Shown here: in pieces, positions 46,067 through 57,919 of the stretch
How positions within the stretch are numbered: the stretch's first letter is position 1
Layout of the letters: each line of letters begins with the position of its first letter
NCBI GenBank assembly: GCA_000310025.1
Contig: FN648450.1
Coordinates: 137,621 to 201,620, forward strand
Length of the DNA: 64,000 bases
Reading direction: 5' to 3'
Origin: Ectocarpus siliculosus
Lineage: Eukaryota > Sar > Phaeophyceae > Ectocarpales > Ectocarpaceae
The notes under the pieces: model-generated
What the model was told of the DNA's origin: nothing
Seen by the model: only the letters and a program-made list of their open reading frames with translations
Database searches by the model: none
Position numbers and translations under genes: made by a program

Positions 46067-46974
46067 ATGTTGTTTTGTCGTCTTCCTCTTTGACAACGAC
46101 ACGTTTCGTCCTGTCTGTGTGCATTGACGTCACAGGATCGACGTTTCTGATGGACTCGACGCGGTGGAGACAAACCCCGAGGGAAAGGATAAATAGTGCC
46201 CTCGTCTTGGACGCTTAGGGATCGGCCTCATGCTCATCATCAACAAAGCACCACATGTTTGGTTGTATTCGCGCGTTGTACGAGCCGTTGTTTTGATTTG
46301 CGCCAAGTGTCGTTCATCGAAGCTTTTTTGCGTATCCTTGCGTGCAGCACACCTTGTATTTAGCAGATTATACCGCGTTCACCGTGTGACATCTGAACTA
46401 CTGTACCTCTTGTTAGGGAATTTCATTGATATCTGTGTGGGTGTCTGTTAATTGTTTTTTTCTTTTTTTTTGGTGGATATTGCATATATGGAACGCCGCC
46501 GTTTTCGGCGCTGCCACTAATTCTGTTTTGCGGAGAAAAATCGATCTCTGAAAAGCGGTTCAGGGGACGTGGTATCTTGTGTCACCCCCGGTACGTGCTG
46601 CGGATCTTTTTTTTTTTCCGTACGTACTCACTCGTAGACTGCCTCTGGAAATCAAAACACATCGTACCCGGAGTATGCATATTCTGATACCATATGTAGT
46701 ATAATACGAACACATTACATATCGTCGGGTGAGGACTCTTGAATGGTGGTGCCTCTTTTGGCACTCTAAATACATGCCATGGTGGCACAGGGTATAGGCA
46801 ATGCACCCCTGACCAGGGTGGTCTCTCGACAAGGTCTCCAGTAGGCGACCTTGTAGAACAAATGTCCCTGGCAGGGTCTCGACTTACTCGACAGGGTCTG
46901 TACGGGGTGTGTACAGGGTGTTGGTCCCGCAGGGTACGCAAAAGGCGGAGCAAAGTGGCTACGTGTGAGATGCG
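46067..46974. other. Intergenic stretch with short satellite-like words
   Basis: Near 46558-46585 is a lone MITE end (see 33253-33478). At about 46815-46945 words such as GACAGGGTCT, GTACAGGGTG and CGACAAGGTCT recur irregularly. No gene is supported. Confidence 0.35.
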
Positions 46975-47428
46975 CACGGCTACCGCTACACGAACGAGCA
47001 GACTGTTGTCGAACCTGACAACGATAACCTTCCGACCGTTGTGCAGCACATTCCAAGCATAACAGCAGCAACAACCCCAGCATCAACCGCACGTATGTGT
47101 ACAACGGTCAAACAACGCAAACAAAAAAAAAGTGTGGCGCGCAGCACGCAGGACCCTCTTCCGCTATTCAACCGGTCGTTTCCATCGCGAAACAGGCAAG
47201 GAACAGTCAAGGCCCACTCTTACCGGCCACAGGAGGCGGAGGCTGCTCAAAGTCGGGGACAGCTCATGATTTGCGATTCCACACCGAACCATACTCGAGG
47301 CGCCACGAGATTTTCACTGTAGCTCGAGATCAGCATTTTAGACCGGGTCGGGCAAGGGGTGGGGCATGCGAATGAAACTTCCAGGGATATCGAACGATGA
47401 GACTGAAGCTAAAGCTTCAGAATATATG
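46975..47428 (-). repeat. Repeat X, copy 3 (reverse orientation)
   Basis: Read in reverse complement it begins with AAGCTTTAGCTTCAGTCTCA and continues through GACTGTTCCTTGCCTGTTTC and ACCGGTTGAATAGCGG, matching 54690-55110. No ORF of substance. Confidence 0.7.
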
Positions 47429-47961
47429 GACAACAACAGCGAACGATGCGGTTCTATGTATGTATGGTGTTACATGTATCATTTGCACAACATGTTGCTG
47501 ATCTTTTGACGACGTCAAGGCCTCGAAACATCTGGCTGCCTGTCTGTCATGGACTTTGATTGGAGCGCTACGGGCCCCGAACAGCCAACCCGACACTCTC
47601 AGCGACACGTAGAATGTATCCGAGCGCTGCTGCACTGGACTGGAGATGCCTGGTCTCGCCGAGTGTCGACAACCACAGTGGGTTGGCTCGCTACTCCGTT
47701 CGAATATTTTTCCGGTTCTGAGGCTTTGGCTTCAGTCTCATCTTTCATGGGTGGGTGGGTGGGTGGAACTTTTATTCGCATAGCCCACCCCTTGCCCGAC
47801 CCTGTCTCAAAGGCCGATCTCGAGCTACAGTGTAAATCTCGTGGCGCCCGAAGTATGGTTCGGTAGGCAATCGCAAACCATTACCCCGAGTTTCAGCAGC
47901 TTCCACCTGCTGTGGCAGACACGACTCGGCCTGGACTGTTCCTTGTCTGTGTCGCCATGGG

Positions 47962-48226
47962 AAACGAAGGATTCGGTATAACCGTGAATCCGTGGTTTGT
48001 GGAAGTGTTCCGGAAATTTCGTGAAAGAGCGGCGAGAAACAAAAAAGGGTACACGGGGGTATAGCTATGTACAGGGTACAGAGAAGAGAGAGAGGTTGGC
48101 AGAAGCTTTTGGGATCCTTGGGAAGCCGAGGACCTCGAAGGGAAAAATGTTGCATCGCCCGCAAAGGCAGTGCAGCAAAGCAGCAGCGAGAGGAAAGAGT
48201 TTTCGTTTGGGACTTGATCGAATTTT
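47962..48226 (+). repeat. Split direct repeat A1
   Basis: Begins AAACGAAGGATTCGGTATAA and ends CTTGATCGAATTTT; repeated as A2 at 53121-53417, where an internal stretch of about 38 bp is present twice. Confidence 0.88.
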
Positions 48227-48960
48227 ATCGACTCTTGTCCTAGACACGCCAGAGTGATGAACTCCCACTGGAAAGGGCAAAAGTGCACCCGCCCGCATTG
48301 CGCCCTCAACCACGTACAGGTTCACCCCAGCGTCGCTCCCCCCGGTCCGCCGCCCGGTCCGCCGCCCATAGCGCCAGTCCGGGCCCCCGCACCCGCCCCC
48401 GCCCTTGCCCCTGCCCCCGCCCCCGCCCCTGCCCCCGCTGCATCACGCCCCGTAGTCGCCCGCTACAGCAACAACCACAGGCCACACGGAGCAGCAGGTG
48501 CCAACTCCTGACAATACGGGCCCCATCCAGAGGTGGGGCCAACGCGGGCGAGGAGGGTGGATGACCCCACGGTAGCAGCTTTTGTAGACAGGAGCAGGAC
48601 CGTGACGCTAACTGAAGCGCCTCTTCCCGGCTTGGTGGCACCGAACGTGTTCTACGGTGAGAGAAGAAGTACCCGCCCGAGTAAATCAAGTACCAATAGT
48701 GAGGAACTTGAAATTACTGCAGACCCAGAGCTGATAGACCCCTCTCACCAAGGAGTAGAACAACCGTGTACTCGTAGAAGTACCAGCCGAAGTAGACCAC
48801 GCACCAATAGTGATGAACATGAAATTACTGCAGAACCAGCGCTAATGGACCCCTCTAACCAAGGAATAGAACCACTGTGTGCTAGACTTGAACAAGTGAG
48901 AGAAAAAGACCCCCGTAACACGCGAGAAAATAATAGACCCGGCGTGAACGCTGGAGAAGA

Positions 48961-49530
48961 CCCCCGTTACCGGGGAGAAAAAGACCCCTCGCACCAGGGA
49001 GAAGATCGCAAGAGTGCTACACCCAATACGTGTATTGGAGACAAAGACAGAGAAAGACCTAGTGGGAACACTAGAGAAGACCCCCGTTACCGGGGAGAAA
49101 AATACCCCTCGCACCAGGGAGGAGATCGCAAGAGTGCTAGACCCAATACGTGTATTGGAGACAAAGACAGAGAAAGACCTAGTGGGAACACTAGAGAAGA
49201 CCCCCGTTACCGGGGAGAAAAAGACCCTCGCACCAGGTAGAAGATCGCAAGAGTGCTAGACCCAATACGTGTATTGGAGACAAAGACAGAGAAAGACCTA
49301 GTGGGAACACTAGAGAAGACCCCCGTTACCGGGGAGAAAAAGACCCCTCCCACCAGGGAGGAGATCACAAGAGTGCTAGACCCAATACGTGTATTGGAGA
49401 CAAAGACAGAGAAAGACCTAGTGGGAACACTAGAGAAGGCCCCCGTTACCGGGGAGAAAAAGACCCCTCGCACCAGGGAGAAGATCGCAAGAGTGCTAGA
49501 CCCAATACGTGTATTGGAGACAAAGACCCC
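48961..49530 (+). repeat. Five tandem units of 120 bp inside the gag-like region
   Basis: Units start CCCCCGTTACCGGGGAGAAA at about 48961, 49081, 49201, 49320 and 49440 and include CCCAATACGTGTATTGGAGA, itself a short palindrome. They encode a charged 40-residue repeat. Near identity between units implies recent expansion or homogenisation. Confidence 0.9.
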
Positions 49531-52500
49531 TACGGCAAGAGGGACTCGGATAGTGACGGGTCGGCAGCCTTGCCACCTCCTTATGGGAAGCTACTGGCTG
49601 AAATGTGGAGAGACCAAAAGGAATGCCTAGCACGTGGTACACGACTTGACGAAAAACAGGAAATCATTCACGAACTTGCGAAGACTGGTAGCATGCTTCT
49701 AAAAACGAACGACGGAAAGTTGGGAGACGTCGCGAGGGAAATCGACGGCACCTTGGTGTCACCGCCGCGAAACCTGAGCGACCTCCAACAACACTTCGGA
49801 ACCAAAAACCACTTTCCAGACTCAGCGAATCTCATAGACATCGTAGACAACGGTGTGCCAGCAAAAACGCACGACAGCCCGCCTAACCTTGAGAGCGCTC
49901 TTCGATACGGAAATCACAGTACGATAGACGCCCACACGGAACTGGTGTGGAAGAAGCTGATAGACGACGTCGAACAGAACAGATGCCTCGTATTCGACCT
50001 AGCGGACGCGGCTCGCATGAAGGGCGTTCGCGTATCGCCGCTAGGAGCTGTGGTAGGAAAAAAAGTCAGAATCATCAAAGATTTTAATTTTGACCCAAAA
50101 CTACTGCGCTGACAGAAGGGAGGAGTCAATGTGGATACGGTAACAGAAGAAGTACCCGACTGTTTGTGAGGAGGGACTCTACCTGCTTTCCTTGCTGAAA
50201 TAACGCGCTTGAGAGTCAAATGGCCTGACAAGAGGATACTAGTGTCCACAGCGGACGTGAACAACGCTTACCGAAACGTGAGAGTTGCGCCAGACGATGC
50301 ACAAATATTCTGCTATGTGATAGGAGACGTACTAGTCGCCGACTTCAGACTGACGTTTGGATGGGCAGGTTCGCCCGGTTTTTGGGGAGTCATGGCGTCC
50401 GCTGCTGAACACTCACACCGCAACACCAACGTACACAACGTACAACTAGTAGACGAAGGGATCGAAATGATGTCACATGTAAAAATAGTCGAGCCGTGGG
50501 AAGACGGACCACCCGCCCGAGTGCCCCGAGACGCCAACGTGAAACCGCATGACGGAGGCGGACCACAAGACGATTTCTCGTGCAGGGTGTACATAGACGA
50601 TTTCGCTTTACTGAAAGTACAACATGCGCCAGACGACGCTTCAGCGCTGGTAGCCTCCGCGTCATTAGCGTCTGACCGTGTGAGACTCTTCGGACCAGCA
50701 GAGGCGGGCCAAACGCCCATTCTCACCCCGAAGAAAAGCACAGACTGGAACACGAAAGTGGACTTTCTTGGACACACGATAGACACCCATAAAATGGCGA
50801 TCGCAACAACACGTGAGAGGATCGATGCGATAAGGATCGCGCTAGAGAACGATTGGCCACAGACCAGAGAATTCGCCAGTGTGCAAAAAGTGTATGGCTG
50901 GAAAATTCTGGAACCTGACATATGTCATGAGGGCGGGGAAATATTTATTATGGCACCTCTTACGCCTCACCGGCCTACACGACAAGGCTAACAGACAGTC
51001 GAGAGAGAAGAGGCAGGTACGTCTCGGTTGGGAGTTACACGGAGACCTAGACTTCTGGAGATGGGCGCTGGAAGTTAAACTGGCGGAGAAAGGAGAGTCA
51101 CTTTGCGCGTTTTTCTTTAACCACGTCCAACACATGCCTTTCCGTCACTACCTATCGGATGCTAGCTTCGACGCAGTCGGCGGACACTGTCCCGAACTAA
51201 AGGTATTCTGGCGGTATCGATTTAAACACGCGTTTACCGCGGAGCTGAAAAGGAAAGCAGAAGCCAAAGAGACCAGCGAAATCACGATCAACACGCTAGA
51301 ATTACTCGGAATGATAATTACATGCTGGGTGGTCCAAATGGTCGTGGGAGAAAAGCCGACGCAACACGGACAAGCTATCATGATGAGGGGAGACAATATG
51401 TCGGCTGTATCGTGGGTGAACAGATGCGGGGGCTCGAGAAACAGGCGAGCGGGACTGCTCATGAGACTGCTTGGTCGCATGGAGATTGAAAACGGATGGT
51501 GTCATGTGGCAAAACACATCCCGGGACGCGAGAATACCCTCGCGGACGGGATATCTAGATGGAAGTCAGAGGACGTAGAAGTCAATGTGGAAAGACTCAC
51601 GCATGATGATAACTGGCGAATGCAAGACATCGGAGACACCGGAAGAGAGCTAATTGAAGTGATACGGCAAGAGAAACTCCAGAACCAAAGAATGGATGGC
51701 CTCGTATGGAGCCGCATGGCAAGCGTGTAAAGAGAAGAAGTAATAAGAGTAAGACGACAATGATGAGCAAAAAAACTAAAGAAGGTGTAATGACCCTAAC
51801 GTGTTCAAGTACAGGAAGCGAACACGGGACGAAGGGAACGAGCGATGAAGGCGAAAGGCTCCTCAGGATAATGGAGCACGGCTCCCTGAACGCGAGCACG
51901 CTGAAAGGATACCACAGCAAGTGGGACACGTGGACAGATGAAAGAGCTAAAGCGAATCTGAGTCCATGGTTGTACGAGGAGGACGCGGTGTGGATAGCGC
52001 AGTGAGAGAGCTGACTATGTTTATGGCGTCGAGGTGCTTAGTGTACGAGAACCAGAGTCAAACGGTGAAGGGGTACCTCGCGGCTATCAAGTACTTCCAT
52101 AAACTGTACGCAGGCTGGGAGCTGCCCACGTCGCACTTCAGAGTGGCAGCTGTATGGGAACGCAATAGACAGACTGCATGCGAGAGCAGAGACGAAACCG
52201 TTGGTAAGGCAACCGCTCACCGTGCCGATGCCTATAGCGGGGAGAGAAAGAGCGCAGACGGATGTTTTCAGACTAGTGACGTGGATGGGGATCGCTCTCT
52301 CGTATTTCCTGCTGTGCCGAGCGTCTGAGCTGTGGGCCTACTACAACGGATTAGTACACCCCGATTTTTGTCTTACGAGAGGGAACCTCGTATTCTTCGA
52401 AGGATTGTGTCGGCTAGCGTGGGACGAAAGAAGGCGGGCAGACAGAGTAGAAGTGACTTTTCGCGCATCGAAAGCGGACCAAAAGAGGCGAGGCGCGGTA

Positions 52501-52946
52501 GTGACGAGAGAGAGAGTAATGCGGGACGAGGGAGTGGGACAGATGGCTGAGAAGATGGGGGCGCTCGAGATTTTGCTGAATCTGCTTGACGTGCACCCAG
52601 AGTTAGGAATTACCGCGCCGCTCATACAGTCGGTCAAGCAGAGACGGTGGGCAGTAGTGTCGAGGTCGGAAGCAACAACAGCGTTGAGAGACATAGCGAG
52701 AAGAGTAGGAGAAAACCCAACGCACTTCGCGCTACATTCAGGGAGGATAGGTGATGCGACGCAACTAGCAAAGCAGGGCGCATCGGTTATTCAGATTCAG
52801 AGGGCGGGGAGGTGGAAGTCAGGAGCCTTTATGACGTACGTTAGGGCAGGAGGCGAAGGCGCTAATTATGTATCGCGCGCACTAGCGTCTAGTTGAAGGG
52901 GAGAAATAGCGTGGACAAGAGCGCCGAATATCGGGCCGCGCAATTG

Positions 52947-53115
52947 GATATGACCTGGGCATAGACGTCGGGTTGGCCCGATAAGTAGTACCTAGTGAGT
53001 CCGAGAGGAAGTCTATGGTTCGGCTCATAAGTTGGATTTTGGTCTTGATATTTCTTGGTTTCGGCGTTTCGGATTTCTTGTCGCTTTTTCTAATAATCCA
53101 AATTTCTTGAGCAAA
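52947..53115 (+). repeat. Split direct repeat B1
   Basis: Contains CTGGGCATAGACGTCGGGTT and TCTAATAATCCAAATTTCTT; repeated as B2 at 53532-53697. Confidence 0.88.
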
Positions 53116-53120
53116 TCACA

Positions 53121-53417
53121 AAACGAAGGATTCGGTATAACCGTGAACCCGTGGTTTGTGGAAGCGTTCCGGAAATTTCGTGAAAGAGCGGCGAGAAACA
53201 AAAAAGGGTACACGGGGGTGTAGCTATGTACAGGGAAGAGAGAGAGGTTACCAGAAGCTTTTGGGATCCTTGGGAAGAGAGAGAGGTTACCAGAAGCTTT
53301 TGGGATCCTTGGGAAGCCGAGGACCTCGAAGGGAAAAACGTTGCATCGCCCGCAAAGGCAGTGCAGCAAAGCAGCAGCGAGAGAAAAGAGTTTTCGTTTG
53401 GGACTTGATCGAATTTT
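53121..53417 (+). repeat. Split direct repeat A2
   Basis: Second copy of A1, directly joined to B1 on its left as the family plan predicts. Confidence 0.88.
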
Positions 53418-53531
53418 CCCACCCACCCACCCTGTCGCTCAAGAGAGGAGGGATCAATGGAAAGAGAAAAATCTGTCTAGTACTAAATTTGTTCTCCAAT
53501 ATGCGTTGAGTTTTGTGTTTTCTTGTCAAGA

Positions 53532-53697
53532 GATATGCCCTGGGCATAGACGTCGGGTTGGCCCGATAAGTGATACCTAGTGAGTCCGAGAGGAAGTCAA
53601 TGGTTCGGCTCATAGGTTGGATTTTGGTCTTGATATTTCTTGGTTTCGGCGTTTCGGATTTCTTGTCGCTTTTTCTAATAATCCAAATTGCTTGAGC
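53532..53697 (+). repeat. Split direct repeat B2 and right end of the element
   Basis: Second copy of B1; ends CTTGAGC where repeat X resumes with AACGGCCGG. Confidence 0.88.
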
Positions 53698-54140
53698 AAC
53701 GGCCGGTCGAACAGCGAAAGAGGGTGCTGCGTGCTGCGCGCCACAATCTTTTCTTTTTTTTTGTGATTTTTTTCTTGAGTGACCATGCGGCTGTTGCTGA
53801 ATTGCTTCAGTCTCTGTCGCTTTGGGCTGCACGCGTTGCTCGCGTAGGCGTTGCTCGCGTAGGCGTTGCTCGCGTAGTAAGCGATGCGCGTCACTTACTT
53901 TTCGCCTGTTGCAACAGCAGCACAACAGTTGAAGAGACAGACAACAGCAGGCCTTTTTTTCTGTTGCTGCATGTGCATGGGTGGTATGCATCGCACAGTA
54001 TCAGCGGCATATATATGCATGTGGTGCGGAATACATCGTATTATAAGCGTGGTGCCTTTTTGGAGTCACTGCGTAGTCAGTCGTAACTTGAGCCATAAGG
54101 TAGATGGCAGCACAATCTTATTTACAAGGGTGAGGTGTGT

Positions 54141-54689
54141 GGCAACGGATTTCCCTCCTTCGTGCAGCGGTGCACATCTATCGCGGACGGACTTGATACT
54201 ACTGCTGTAGTTCGTCCGTGTACAGCAGTGGTCATGTTCTTTTTCTTCTCACTTCGTCACAGGAGATGAAAGTCCGCACTGTTCTTTGGTTGTGTTGCTG
54301 AGAGCCCACATCGGATACCGCCATCCGCTACACATGTCTGACAGCCTGCGGTGGGCCAAAGGGACGAGAGTGAGTGGGTGTCTTTTCGAGAGTGGATCCC
54401 TTGTCTACTCTCCGCTCTCCTCTTGTTTGTTGTGTACCTACAGTACCTGTCTCTCTCTCGCCTTTCGCCGGTTGGTGGGGTCCCAACAACATCGAACCAC
54501 GTCAACCGCAGGTGGTTTCGGTGCTTGCTCAGTAAGAGGCTACCCGTGCACCCGGCTGCTGCATGTGAGGCGATTTGCGCTACCTGTTTATGTCAAGCGA
54601 TGGACTTGGGCCCTACCTGATACTGGCCATGCAGTGGTAAGTGACAACTTCCAACGGCCCAGAGCGAGCAACGAACAGGTTGGGTTTTC
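54141..54689. other. Spacer between two X copies; no supported gene
   Basis: Open frames up to 159 codons are present, but composition and motif content do not support a protein. An inverted pair around ACTGCTGTAGTTCGTCCG and its surroundings lies near 54200-54230. Confidence 0.3.
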
Positions 54690-55380
54690 TAAAGCTTTAG
54701 CTTCAGTCTCATATCATCGTTCGATATGCGTTGGTGGAAATTTCATTCGCATCCCCCACCCCTAGCCCGACCTGGTCTCTAGCCCGACCTGATCTCAAAT
54801 GCTGATCTCGGGGCGCCTCAAGTATGGTTTGGTAGGGAGTCACAAACCATGACCCCTCCCCGAGTTTGAGCAGCTTGCCCCTCCTGTGGGCGACACGACT
54901 CGGCCTTGACTGTCCCTTGTCTGTTTCGCCGTGGGAACGGCCGGTTGAACAGCGAAAGAGGGTCCTGCGTGTGCTGCGCGCCAAACCTTTTCTTTTTTTT
55001 CGTTTGTGATTTTCTTCCTTAGTTTATACTGACCGTTGTACACATGCGGTGGCTGCTGTTATGCTCGGAAGATGCTGCAAAGGTCGTAAGGTTATCGTCT
55101 CTGTCGCTTTGGCTGCACGCCGTGCTCGGGTAGGAGATGCTTATTCCTCATTTTTTTCTCTGTGCCGATATCCACGAAGAAACGGAACGGCAGCACGGTT
55201 GAAGATACAGACAACAGACGGTCCGCCATAGTTTTTTTTTATTTTCTTCCCTTATTACATGCATGGGTGGTAAAGCATCGTAAGCGTGTTGCTGCCTTAC
55301 CTTTAGTGTGCTGCGTAATCGTAATTTGAGCGATAAGGGGTAGATGGCAGCACAATCTTATTTGCGTAGTGAGGTTTGAC
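54690..55380 (+). repeat. Repeat X, copy 2 (uninterrupted)
   Basis: Begins TAAAGCTTTAGCTTCAGTCT, passes the empty DIRS-like insertion site near 54936-54940 and ends near AGATGGCAGCACAATCTTAT. It shares its whole length with copy 1 and about 430 bp with copy 3. Confidence 0.75.
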
Positions 55381-55404
55381 AACTGGTCGTTCGTATCATG
55401 TTAT

Positions 55405-56170
55405 CATGTTATATATATACTTACAGGATGGTCCTCGTGACGTGACACATTTCTTGTTATTAGTATGAAAAAAAAAAAAAAATGGCTGTGATAATTTTTT
55501 TCGTACAGCGGTATGGACGGTCGCCCCGGTGGTCTAGTTGGTAGCCTCGTAACCTTCTAGAGGTCAGGTCAGGGGTTCGAATCCCGGCGTAGGCGAGCTT
55601 TTCTTGCAAAGTGAGTTTTTCTCTCGCTTCCGCTCCTGGCCAAGTGGATAGCGCTAGTTCGTGTGTACACAGAGGGAAGAGAGTGCTGAACTCTTCTCGC
55701 ATTAAAAATTGAAGGCGAAGTACCGCAGGAGGGGAGGGTGGAGAGGGGCTCTTCTGTGTGACCACGGGTTGGAATAAACGGCACTAGTGCTGTGAGCGCT
55801 GATTTGAAGTGAAGAACAAAAAAAAAAAAAAAAAATGGACCAGACGCCGACTGTACATAGAAGTTGGCGAGTGTCGACTGAGTTGTGTTGTAACGGCATC
55901 TTCCACGCACTTCTGCCAGCGCTGCTTTGTTGTTTGGAGTCTTGTAGGTCGAGATACAGCAGTGGGATTCTCGAGTTGTGGAGGCAAAAGTATGCCTGCA
56001 GCCACAGCAAAAAATTGCATGCATAGCTCGACTACCGTGCTGCTGTGTTTTTACTACAGACCAACTGGATGGGATACTTCCTGCCACGGCTAACCATACT
56101 ACAACGCGATGAAAACATCCGTTCTTGTGTCGTGCGGCTGCTTCGTGTATCGACGACAGATACACACGCA
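55405..56170. repeat. Repeat R, copy A, carrying a SINE
   Basis: Left part 55405-55518 (ACAGGATGGTCCTCGTGACG) and right part from 55841 (CAGACGCCGACTGTACATAG through GGATGGGATACTTCCTGCCA) match 62085-62193 and 63633-64000. Diverged internal units recur near 56255 and 56795, each with GAGTTGTG.TGT.ACGGCAT-like sequence. Confidence 0.75.
55519..55834 (+). mobile_element. tRNA-derived SINE with poly(A) tail and 6-bp TSD
   Basis: The head GGTCGCCCCGGTGGTCTAG includes an A-box-like TGGTCTAGTTGG and a perfect B-box-like GGTTCGAATCC near 55574, resembling a complete tRNA outline with weak anticodon-arm pairing. The body ends in about 18 A residues. ATGGAC flanks both sides (55513-55518 and 55835-55840). 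A second copy lies at 25627-25982 in reverse. Transcription would be by RNA polymerase III from the internal boxes. Confidence 0.87.
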
Positions 56171-57919
56171 GGGCTCTCGCGACGTTGTCGTTATCGCGCG
56201 GGAGGACCCCCCCGAGATCTTCCACATATATGGTGCTCCGACGACGGCAGTACTACTGTGCATAGATGTTGTAGGAGAGTGGAGTTGTGCTGTCACGGCA
56301 TCTTTCCCGCACTCTCCTACCGGTGCTTGCGTCATGCAGTCTTCTACGCCGGAAGACGAGAGTGGTTTGGGTTCCCGTGTTGGTTGTGCAGCAAACGTGC
56401 CTGCAACAACAGAGGATACGGTGTTCTTTTTATTGTTATCCCGCTCACCTTTTTTTTTTTTTTTGCGACATCATGCAATATATTTTTTTTCTGAATATGA
56501 CACAACGAATCCATCTCTGTAATAGGTAAGAGTCAGAGTCAGATTAGCAATGAATTCATAGCGTCAGAAAAAGCTACCTGTATGTCTACGATTTCCCAGA
56601 CAGCATATAGGGACATGTATGTCCCCTGCGGCATTTTTCCATTGTCCTTTGGCACTTCTAAGACGACCGCCGTATCTTTACGCAGTCCAACTTTTGCTTT
56701 TATAATTTTACATCGAACGACGGGGGACGGGTCGCGACCTTCATCATGCCCACCTGCGACTATCGTATCGACGAGAAGCCGACTGATCATGGTCGTAAGA
56801 GTGTGGAGTTAGCTGTGTTGTGACGGTATTTTCTACGCCCTACCCCGTCCGATACATACAGCGGCGACTAGCAAGCAAGTGTCCGTGCAACAACGACAAA
56901 AAAAAAACGCGTCCATGCATATGTAGATAAGTCGATATAGTCTATATATCTGTTTTTGCTTCACAGCAGGACAACTTCAGGTTGACATTTTTGTTTGACA
57001 CCACCGGAGGCCGGTGGATCTTTACGAAGTCCATGTTCCGTTTTATTTTTTTTAACGATTTTCCCCCGGAGACGCAGGAAAGGATAAAATGAATGGCAAC
57101 ATGTACCACTTCGTGACGTCACATAGATAGGATGACAAAAGAAAAGTTGGAAAAGAATAATACGGTAACCTGTAGTCTATTTCACATTTAATTTGTTAGT
57201 ACACGCCGGACTTCTTCCACACATCTGGGTTCGAATCCAAACACCAAACTGAAATAATACCCTAATATTATCGATCGCCCTCGACAATTTGGGATGTTTG
57301 CCACCAGTTCGTCGTGCTCCGGCGTCCGACCCATTGAATATACCTCCTGGAGTGAGTACGCGAACAACTCATCACAACAGTACACCGTAGTTCTCCACCA
57401 TAAGACCCAAAAACGTGTCGCAGGCGCTGCCAATTGAAATGGCTTTCTTCTTTGATGTACCCGCGAAGATTGGCATCTTTTGGGGACGGCTGCAGTGGTT
57501 ATTCAATCAACTGCCATCACAGTAGACACCCCGTGAGGATGATGGGTACTGCGGAATTACAGGAAAGACCGAGTACGTGTTGGAGTCCATGCCAACTGCA
57601 AAGGGCAACAAAAACCATGATCGTGCGCCTGAGTGTCCCAAACATGTAATACTATCAGGTTGAAACAGCCGGACGCCAAGTGTGGAAAAAGGCTCGTATG
57701 ACCCGACTTTCGGTGCACATCAGCATCAACTGATGAAGTAAGCAGTATGACACCGACACAGCAATCGGGAAAATTGGAATATTTTTATTAGGCCTTCCTA
57801 AAGATTCCGAAAGACGCCACGCACGTCGTTCACACGTCCAGCCCCACCAATAGGTTTCTAGCGCTCAACCCTACCACACAGCAACCCAGTGCTTTACCAC
57901 GCACTGTACACCCCAACTC
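56171..57919. other. Diverged R-like units, then an unassigned stretch
   Basis: From 56171 to about 56900 diverged R units and T-rich tracts are seen. From 56900 to 57919 nothing is recognised apart from short frames; part may be the 5' end of the Helitron. Confidence 0.35.

Larger units (their letters stand above)
47962..53697 (+). mobile_element. Tyrosine-recombinase retroelement (DIRS/Ngaro/PAT-like) with split direct repeats
   Basis: A fossil of about 5.7 kb. Terminal organisation is A1 (47962-48226), coding region, B1 (52947-53115), A2 (53121-53417), B2 (53532-53697), the split-direct-repeat plan of PAT and Ngaro elements. Coding parts in order: a gag-like region with a C/H-rich start and tandem repeats (about 48254-49600), reverse transcriptase (about 49900-50990), RNase H (about 51000-51700) and tyrosine recombinase (about 51970-52890). 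No target duplication is visible, as expected for recombinase-mediated insertion; AAC is shared at the junctions. It is broken, with several interruptions (roughly five to eight). A and B copies are each about 95% alike. Confidence 0.85.
47715..54140 (+). repeat. Repeat X, copy 1, split by the DIRS-like element
   Basis: The left part (47715-47961) ends CTTGTCTGTGTCGCCATGGG, and the right part (from about 53698) resumes AACGGCCGGTCGAACAGCG. The intact copy at 54690-55380 joins these two sequences directly, so it is the empty site. The right part runs to about 54140, ending with AGATGGCAGCACAATCTTAT. Confidence 0.75.

Noticed and set aside
48842-49473. Minus-strand ORFs with repeated FSPVTGVFSSV
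   Set aside because: Reverse reading of the 120-bp tandem repeats.
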